NCBI RefSeq assembly: GCF_029953285.1
Contig: NZ_JASAOI010000045.1
Span: forward strand, 105,792-169,791
Length of the DNA: 64,000 bases
Reading direction: 5' to 3'
DNA from: Yinghuangia seranimata
GTDB taxonomy: Bacteria; Actinomycetota; Actinomycetes; Streptomycetales; Streptomycetaceae
The notes beneath the pieces were generated by a model. The model searched no databases. It was given only the letters and a program-made list of their open reading frames with translations, and had not been told where the DNA came from. Both the position numbers and the translations under genes were made by a program. Of this stretch, positions 59,429 through 64,000 are shown piece by piece (position 1 is the stretch's first letter; every line of letters begins with the position of its first letter).

Positions 59429-60262
59429 ATGTATTCGTCGCCGGGGGAAGGCGCGGACCCGCTCCGCGTTCTCGATGCCCTCGACCAGGCCGCCGACGTG
59501 CTGGGTGTGGTGTCGGACGGCGAGGTCGTGTGGGGATTCTCGTCCCGGATGGTGTCCCGGAGGGTGCGGTACGGGCGGCGGGCCGCGTGGCTGCGGGTGT
59601 TGGAGGCGTCCGCGTCCGGTGCGCGGGGCCGGCTGTGGGAGGGGAACGAGGCCGCCGAAAAGGCGTTCGGGGACCTGGCCGGGGTACGGCCCGCGCTGCT
59701 GAACCTGTTCGACTGGGCCGAGGGCGGTGCGGCGTTCCGGGCGGAGCTGATCGCGTACGTCGACGAGCCGGTGTGCTCGGCGTCGGCCCGCGCGCCCGAG
59801 GGATTCGACCCCGGCCCGCGGTGGTGGTCGACGCTGCGCAGCGCGCTGGAGACGGTGGGCCGGGCCCGCACCGAGCGGGTGACGGTGCGTCAGGACTGGG
59901 TGGACCGGGCGGTGCCGCGGTTCGTCGGCGTCGCCGCGCCGCGGATCGGCGGCATGGTGCCCGCGCACGGCGACCTGCACTGGGCGAGCGTGACCCGGCA
60001 CGGCCCGCACATCGTCGACTGGGAGGCCTGGGGCCTGGCCCCGGTCGGCTTCGACGCGGCGATGCTCCACACGTACGCACTGCTGCACCCGGACGTCGCG
60101 GCGCGCGTCCGCAGGGAGTTCCCGGTTCTGGACAGCGCGGCGGGGCGCGTCGCCGAAACGGTGGTGCTCGCGCAGCTGCTGGAGCGGGTCTCCGAAGGTC
60201 TCGACCTCGACCTCGCGGACGCGCTGCGGGAGCGCGTAGCGGCGGTGTGCGGGCGGCTCTGA
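59429..60262 (+). CDS. Aminoglycoside phosphotransferase-fold protein
   Basis: A 277-residue protein. The C-terminal lobe shows an APH/ChoK kinase loop: PAHGDLHWASV with catalytic Asp, then IVDWEAWG as the metal-binding motif. The usual Asn after the catalytic loop is replaced by Ser. The N-terminal lobe is short and lacks an obvious nucleotide-binding Lys motif. ATG 59429. It may phosphorylate a small molecule or be a weakened kinase. Convergent with the esterase gene. Confidence 0.7.
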   Translation: MYSSPGEGADPLRVLDALDQAADVLGVVSDGEVVWGFSSRMVSRRVRYGRRAAWLRVLEASASGARGRLWEGNEAAEKAFGDLAGVRPALLNLFDWAEGGAAFRAELIAYVDEPVCSASARAPEGFDPGPRWWSTLRSALETVGRARTERVTVRQDWVDRAVPRFVGVAAPRIGGMVPAHGDLHWASVTRHGPHIVDWEAWGLAPVGFDAAMLHTYALLHPDVAARVRREFPVLDSAAGRVAETVVLAQLLERVSEGLDLDLADALRERVAAVCGRL

Positions 60263-60289
60263 CCGCGAGGGTGGTGGTGGCCGGGGAAC

Positions 60290-60326
60290 GGCCCGTGCCC
60301 CTGTGGGAGATCCGCAGGGGCACGGG
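60290..60326. terminator. Bidirectional hairpin terminator
   Basis: Perfect 13-bp stem GCCCGTGCCCCTG / CAGGGGCACGGGC with an 11-base loop, between the convergent kinase-fold and esterase genes. Confidence 0.85.
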
Positions 60327-60342
60327 CGGTTCGCCATTTCGG

Positions 60343-61860
60343 TCAGACGCCGAACAGGGCTCGGCGGTCGCCGAGTTCGTCGGGGGCGGCGTGGCTGGTG
60401 GCGTCGAAGCGCATCGTCGTTCGGCCGTCGGTGGTGTAGCGGGGCCAGTCCGGGAGGCCGGTGTCGCCGGGCGCTGACGGGTCGCCGGTGCGGACGAAGG
60501 CGATCCAGGCCCGGTGCATCGCGGCGCCGAGGTCGGCCACGGTCTTGGGGTCGGCGCCGGCCAGGAAGGGTGCCTGGGACCAGCGGTCGGCGTTGTGGAA
60601 GGTGAACGGGAGTTCGAGGCAGTGGGTCGCGCCGAGGCGTCCGTCGTAGGCGGGGGTCGCGTAGTCGAACTGGTAGACCCAGGCGGGGTTTTCGGCGGTG
60701 GCGCGGGCTTCGGCGAGGGTCGAGCACGGGATGCGGAACAGTTCGTCGCCGAGGAGGTCGGTGACCACCGCGCCGAGGCCGCCGCTCGTGGTCTCGGTGT
60801 AGTGCGCGTAGGCGGCGTCGGCCCGTTCGCCGAACGCGCCGGCGAAGCGTTCGCGGACCAGGGCCGGGTCCGGGTCGGCGTACTGCGGTTCGAGCACGAG
60901 CGCGAAGGTGGCCTCGTCGCGGGTCCAGCCGAGCATGAGGTCGGTGGTCGCCGCGGCGCCGCCGACCAGCGTGTCCAACGGGTTCCCGACGAGCAGCCGG
61001 CCGTCGGCGACCGGCAGGAACGGCACGCGCCAGGTCGCCCACGGCGCCGGGGCCGCGAACATGCCGAAGGTGGCCTCGATCAGCCGCTCGTACGGCAGTT
61101 CGCGCAGCTTTTCGACGCTGCCGGCGTCCGCGGCGCGGACGAACAGCTCGGTGGTGGCCAGGGATTCGTCCGGCGTGGGCAGCGTGAGCCCGAACGGCGG
61201 GCTCTGCAGGATCATGCGGCGGAACAACGGGCCGCCTTCGGGGTGGACGGCCAACGCCGCGGTGGAGAACGCGCCGCCGGACTGACCCGCCACGGTGACG
61301 TTGTCCGGATCGCCGCCGAACGCCGCGATGTTCTCGTGCACCCAGCGCAACGCGGCGAGCTGGTCGGTCAGCCAGACGTTCGTGGAGTCCTCGTCGCCGA
61401 GGTAGAGGTAGCCGAGGGCGCCGATGCGGTACGAGATGGTGACGACGACCAGGTCGCCGTCGCGCGCGAACGTGTCGCCGGCGTAGTACGGCAGCGTGCC
61501 GGATCCGGAGAGGAAGCCGCCGCCGTGGATCCAGACGAGCACGGGCCGGCGGGCGCCGTCGGGGGCGGGGGTCCAGACGTTGAGGGTGAGGCAGTCCTCG
61601 TCGAACGGCGGACGGCCGTGGTCGCCGAGCACGGGGTGCCCGACGGGCTGCGGGGCGCTCGGGCCGTATGCGGAGGCGTCGCGCACACCGGCCCAGCCGG
61701 GGTGCGGCCGAGCCGACCGGAACCGCAGCTCACCGACGGGCGGGGCGGCGTACGGGACCCCCCGGAAGACGGCGAGCCCGTCCTCACGGGTACCGCGCAA
61801 CGCGCCGCCGGAGGTCTCGACGACGGGCGCGCCTGCGACGTCGTTCTCGGCTGCGGACAT
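60343..61860 (-). CDS. Type-B carboxylesterase (para-nitrobenzyl esterase family)
   Basis: A 505-residue alpha/beta hydrolase of the carboxylesterase type. Oxyanion hole VWIHGGGF, nucleophile elbow VTVAGQSGGAFS (the usual GESAG reads GQSGG), acidic residue in GWTRDEATFA and His in RLGATHCLELPF are visible. EDCLTLNVWTP is the family signature 2. ATG 61860. No signal peptide, so cytoplasmic. Substrate unknown. The Glu-to-Gln change next to the nucleophile is uncommon but seen in some members. Confidence 0.85.
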   Translation of the reverse strand: MSAAENDVAGAPVVETSGGALRGTREDGLAVFRGVPYAAPPVGELRFRSARPHPGWAGVRDASAYGPSAPQPVGHPVLGDHGRPPFDEDCLTLNVWTPAPDGARRPVLVWIHGGGFLSGSGTLPYYAGDTFARDGDLVVVTISYRIGALGYLYLGDEDSTNVWLTDQLAALRWVHENIAAFGGDPDNVTVAGQSGGAFSTAALAVHPEGGPLFRRMILQSPPFGLTLPTPDESLATTELFVRAADAGSVEKLRELPYERLIEATFGMFAAPAPWATWRVPFLPVADGRLLVGNPLDTLVGGAAATTDLMLGWTRDEATFALVLEPQYADPDPALVRERFAGAFGERADAAYAHYTETTSGGLGAVVTDLLGDELFRIPCSTLAEARATAENPAWVYQFDYATPAYDGRLGATHCLELPFTFHNADRWSQAPFLAGADPKTVADLGAAMHRAWIAFVRTGDPSAPGDTGLPDWPRYTTDGRTTMRFDATSHAAPDELGDRRALFGV

Positions 61861-61978
61861 GTGCTACCCCTTCCGGTGCGATACCGGCCGCTTAATCGAG
61901 CCAGCAATCCCGCACGATACCGCGAGATTCTGACGACCGCCAGAATTACTGCACACGTGGGCGCGCCTGCCCGCAGTG

Positions 61979-62196
61979 GCGCTCCGCGCAGGGACGGACG
62001 GAGTGTGCCGGCACTCCGCGCGAAGCCGCGAGAGGGCACCGCCAGCGGGAAGGCGGGGCCCGGGCGACGGATCGGCCTGTGGGCAGGAGCGCACGAGAGC
62101 GGAGGCGAACGCGCGAGCGGCGCTGCGGCGGAAGGCGGGGCGTGGGACACGGTCTCGGCGGATGGCAGGAGCACAGGCCCCAGACACCCCGAACGC
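61979..62196. repeat. 218-base direct repeat, copy 1
   Basis: Matches 62480-62697 without indels at an offset of 501 bases and with only a small number of substitutions. It starts GCGCTCCGCGCAGG and ends CCCCGAACGC. Confidence 0.85.
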
Positions 62197-62479
62197 GCGA
62201 GCACGGCGCACGAGCGGCAGGGAGGCGTGGACGACGGGTCGGTCAGCCGGCGGGGGCGCAGGGCGCGAACGAACGGGCCACGAACGGAACGCGCGAGACG
62301 CTGCAGGCGGATCGCGGGGGCGTCGGCCACGGATCCGGCGGCACGAGCTCAAGACGCGGGCGCAGGGGGGCGCAAAGTGGGGGTGCGAGCGTGGAGCGCG
62401 AGAGCGGCGCCACAAGGCGAGACCGCCCCGGCGCGGCCTGCGGAATGTGTGGCCGCGAGCAACGGGTCCGTGGGCACGA

Positions 62480-62697
62480 GCGCTCCGCGCAGGAACGGAC
62501 GGAGTGCGCCAGCACTCCGCGCGAAGCCGCGAGAGGGCACCGCCAGCGGAAAGGCGGGGCTCGGGCGACGGATCGGCCTGTGGGCAGGAGCGCACGAGAG
62601 CGGAGGCGAACGCGCGAGCGGCGCTGCGGCGGAAGGTGGGGCGTGGGACATGGTCCCGGCGGACGGCAGGAGCACAGGCCCCAGACACCCCGAACGC
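62480..62697. repeat. 218-base direct repeat, copy 2
   Basis: Second copy, same orientation. The sequence just after it (GCCGGCGGGGGCGCAGGGCG) also matches a stretch after copy 1, at about 62237, across a 40-base difference, so the original unit was longer. Confidence 0.85.
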
Positions 62698-62726
62698 AGC
62701 CGGCGGGGGCGCAGGGCGCGAACTGC

Positions 62727-62786
62727 GGGGCGTGGGACATGGTCCCGGCGGACGGCAGGAGCACAGGCCCCAGGCACACGGAACGC
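62727..62786. repeat. 60-base partial third copy
   Basis: Repeats the last 60 bases of copy 2 (62638-62697) 89 bases further on, with a few changes near its end. Confidence 0.8.
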
Positions 62787-62998
62787 GTCCGTGGGCACGA
62801 GCGCCCGGAGCGCACGGGCGGGAGCAGCGCTGCGACCGGGCACGCTGACGAGCGGCTGACTGGGCCAGCGGGCGGGCGCTGGGGGCGCGGGAGCGGGAGC
62901 GCGGGCAGGGCCGACGCGCGGACGGCACGGGGGGTTACGGATACGGGCGACGGCGGAAGCTCGGAGCGCGGCCGCAGGAAGCTGCATCGCCGGTGCCC

Positions 62999-63820
62999 CT
63001 ACTGTTCCTCCAGCCCCGTCACCGCCCGCACGTGCGTCAGGCTGGGTTCGGCCAGGAGCGCGTGCAGGTCCGCGAAGACGCGGCGGGCCTCTACGGCGTT
63101 CCAGTCGGCGGGCAGGAGTTCGGCGGGCAGGCCCGGGTCGAGGTAGGGCAGGCGTCGCCATTGGGTGAGCATCGGGACGTAGTTGCGGAAGGCGTCGAGG
63201 GGGTCGACCTCGTCGCCGGTGCCCAGGTCCGCGGCGATGCCGCCGTAGGCGTCGGTGAACTGGGCGTACTGCTTTTCGATCGCCTCGAAGTCCCACCACG
63301 CGCCGACCGTGTCCGAGAGGTCCGCGAACGCCTCGTAGCCCCCGGCGAACAGGTGAACGTAGGACGACAGGCCGACGCGTTCGAGCATGCTGCGTGCGTC
63401 GTCGAGCAGGCGGGCCGGCGCGACCCAGACGCCCGGTGACGCGTTGCCGAAGCCGAGCCAGGTCAGGCGGGAGCGCAGCTGGTGCCGGGCGGCGCGTTCG
63501 CTCTCGGGGACGGAGAACACCGCCACGACCCAGCCGTCCTCGAGCGCCGCGGGCTCGAGGCGGTCGAAGATCCGGCGGTCGCCCTCGTCGAACACCGGCA
63601 CCACCTCGGGGGCGAGCCGGTAACCGGTGCCCGAGCGGCGTTCGGCGACCAGCGTTCCGCGCTTCTTCAGGCGGGAGATGGCGGAGCGCACCGCGGGGCC
63701 GTCGACGTCCAGTTCGGCCATCAACGTGATGAGGTCCGCGATCGAGATCCAGCCGCCGAGGCGGCGGACGAACGCACCGTAGACCGTGTTGATGAGCGAG
63801 CTCGGCCTGCTCTCCGTCAT
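62999..63820 (-). CDS. PaaX-family transcriptional regulator, second copy
   Basis: A 273-residue paralogue of the regulator at 12197-13030, nearly co-linear: AVRSAISRLKKRG in the winged helix, PVFDEGDRRI, ALEDGWVVAVFSVPE, RSRLTWLGFG and PYLDPGLPAELLPADWNAVEARR are shared. It differs in the C-terminal ligand region and lacks a short insert. ATG 63820. The gene beyond it on the same strand encodes an Asp/Glu racemase-superfamily protein, so it may control a separate catabolic operon starting outside the window. Confidence 0.85.
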   Translation of the reverse strand: MTESRPSSLINTVYGAFVRRLGGWISIADLITLMAELDVDGPAVRSAISRLKKRGTLVAERRSGTGYRLAPEVVPVFDEGDRRIFDRLEPAALEDGWVVAVFSVPESERAARHQLRSRLTWLGFGNASPGVWVAPARLLDDARSMLERVGLSSYVHLFAGGYEAFADLSDTVGAWWDFEAIEKQYAQFTDAYGGIAADLGTGDEVDPLDAFRNYVPMLTQWRRLPYLDPGLPAELLPADWNAVEARRVFADLHALLAEPSLTHVRAVTGLEEQ

Positions 63821-63863
63821 GATCGCCTTTCCTGCCAGGTTCGGCGGCGATCCTACCGACCGG

Positions 63864-64000
63864 TCACCCCGCCTCGGCGTACCGCCCCGACAGCAGTGTG
63901 CCCGCTCCCGGCGCGACCGCGGGCAGCCCCAGCGAGCGCAGCATCTGGTGCGCCGTGCAGATCGCCGCGGACACGACCGGCTTGCCCAGCTTCTGCTCGG
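63864..64000 (-). CDS. Asp/Glu racemase-superfamily protein (maleate isomerase/arylmalonate decarboxylase-like), C-terminal end only
   Basis: Only the last about 45 residues are inside the window. EQKLGKPVVSAAICTAHQML, then RSLGLP and a GAGTLL ending, follow the C-terminal pattern of maleate cis-trans isomerases and related Asp/Glu-racemase-fold enzymes, with a Cys in the place where the second catalytic cysteine often sits. The stop lies 43 bases before the PaaX-type gene, so they may be one operon. The identification rests on a short segment. Confidence 0.5.
   Translation of the reverse strand, partial: EQKLGKPVVSAAICTAHQMLRSLGLPAVAPGAGTLLSGRYAEAG

Larger units (their letters stand above)
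61861..62998. other. 1.1-kb noncoding, repeat-rich region
   Basis: Over a kilobase without a convincing gene. The frames that stay open across it are repetitive Arg/Gly/Ala strings. It is dominated by a 218-base direct repeat (61979-62196 and 62480-62697) and a third partial copy (62727-62786). The sequence is G/A-rich on the plus strand. Confidence 0.6.

Noticed and set aside
61979..62786. CRISPR array
   Set aside because: The repeats are far too long and too few, and there are no regular spacers or cas genes. No CRISPR array is seen anywhere in the window.
61978..62990. Arg/Gly-rich open frames in the repeat region as coding genes
   Set aside because: Several frames are open in both directions at once, the content is repetitive, and no start with a ribosome site or family motif is seen.

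Overview
The window is very GC-rich DNA with strong G/C bias at third codon positions, many GTG starts and dense two-strand coding. The gene set (mycothiol-dependent isomerase family, F420/deazaflavin-type reductase, NIT-type histidine kinase, SpoIIE-type phosphatase, PaaX and DUF5997 proteins) points to a Streptomyces-like actinomycete chromosome. The exact genus cannot be fixed from the sequence alone.

Layout. 1-10.6 kb: a cut NIT-domain sensor kinase, secreted or lipid-anchored small proteins, a dialkylglycine decarboxylase-like aminotransferase divergent from a LysR regulator, a two-gene lectin/small secreted protein operon, and a SpoIIE-type phosphatase followed by a degenerate paralogue. 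10.6-20.9 kb: a Ca2+/H+ antiporter, then a seven-gene minus-strand operon (20908 to 12197) for aromatic acid breakdown by the CoA route. Its genes are an aryl-CoA ligase, a thioesterase, a two-domain salicylyl-CoA 5-hydroxylase, a nitrilase, gentisate 1,2-dioxygenase, a fumarylacetoacetate hydrolase-family enzyme and a PaaX-type regulator. 21-25.6 kb: a D-Ala-D-Ala-ligase-like ATP-grasp enzyme overlapping a fold-type II PLP enzyme, a Baeyer-Villiger-type monooxygenase, and a tandem duplication of that gene's 3' end. 25.6-32.7 kb: an apolipoprotein N-acyltransferase-like protein, a dehydrogenase, a maleylpyruvate-isomerase-family protein, a gamma carbonic anhydrase-like protein and a Tat-exported phospholipase C. 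32.7-33.8 kb: a small island with an unusual tRNA-like locus and a lipoprotein. 33.8-39.2 kb: acyl-CoA dehydrogenase and indolepyruvate ferredoxin oxidoreductase with a divergent Lrp-type regulator. 40.5-44.6 kb: two large tandem paralogues of an uncharacterised repeat family, with a third, shorter member at 56 kb. 44.6-64 kb: thioesterase, MBL-fold hydrolase, a LysR effector-domain-only protein divergent from DUF5997, an ABC/FtsX exporter, a CoA ligase, a GntR/MFS pair, a TetR/F420-reductase pair, a CHRD-DUF3455 protein, a kinase-fold protein, a carboxylesterase, a repeat-rich noncoding kilobase, a second PaaX-type regulator and the end of an Asp/Glu-racemase-superfamily gene.

The most unusual signal is at 32735-32837 on the minus strand. 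There the 3' half of a tRNA lies upstream of a 5' half, separated by three bases. The two acceptor strands form a full 7-bp stem, the D arm is glutamate-tRNA-like, and the flanking sequences can form an 8-bp helix. This is the layout of a circularly permuted tRNA gene, which I do not know from bacteria. Other notable points are the active/degenerate phosphatase pair, the nitrilase inside the salicylate-type operon, two partial gene-end duplications, and a nearly pure G-run/C-run hairpin between convergent genes.
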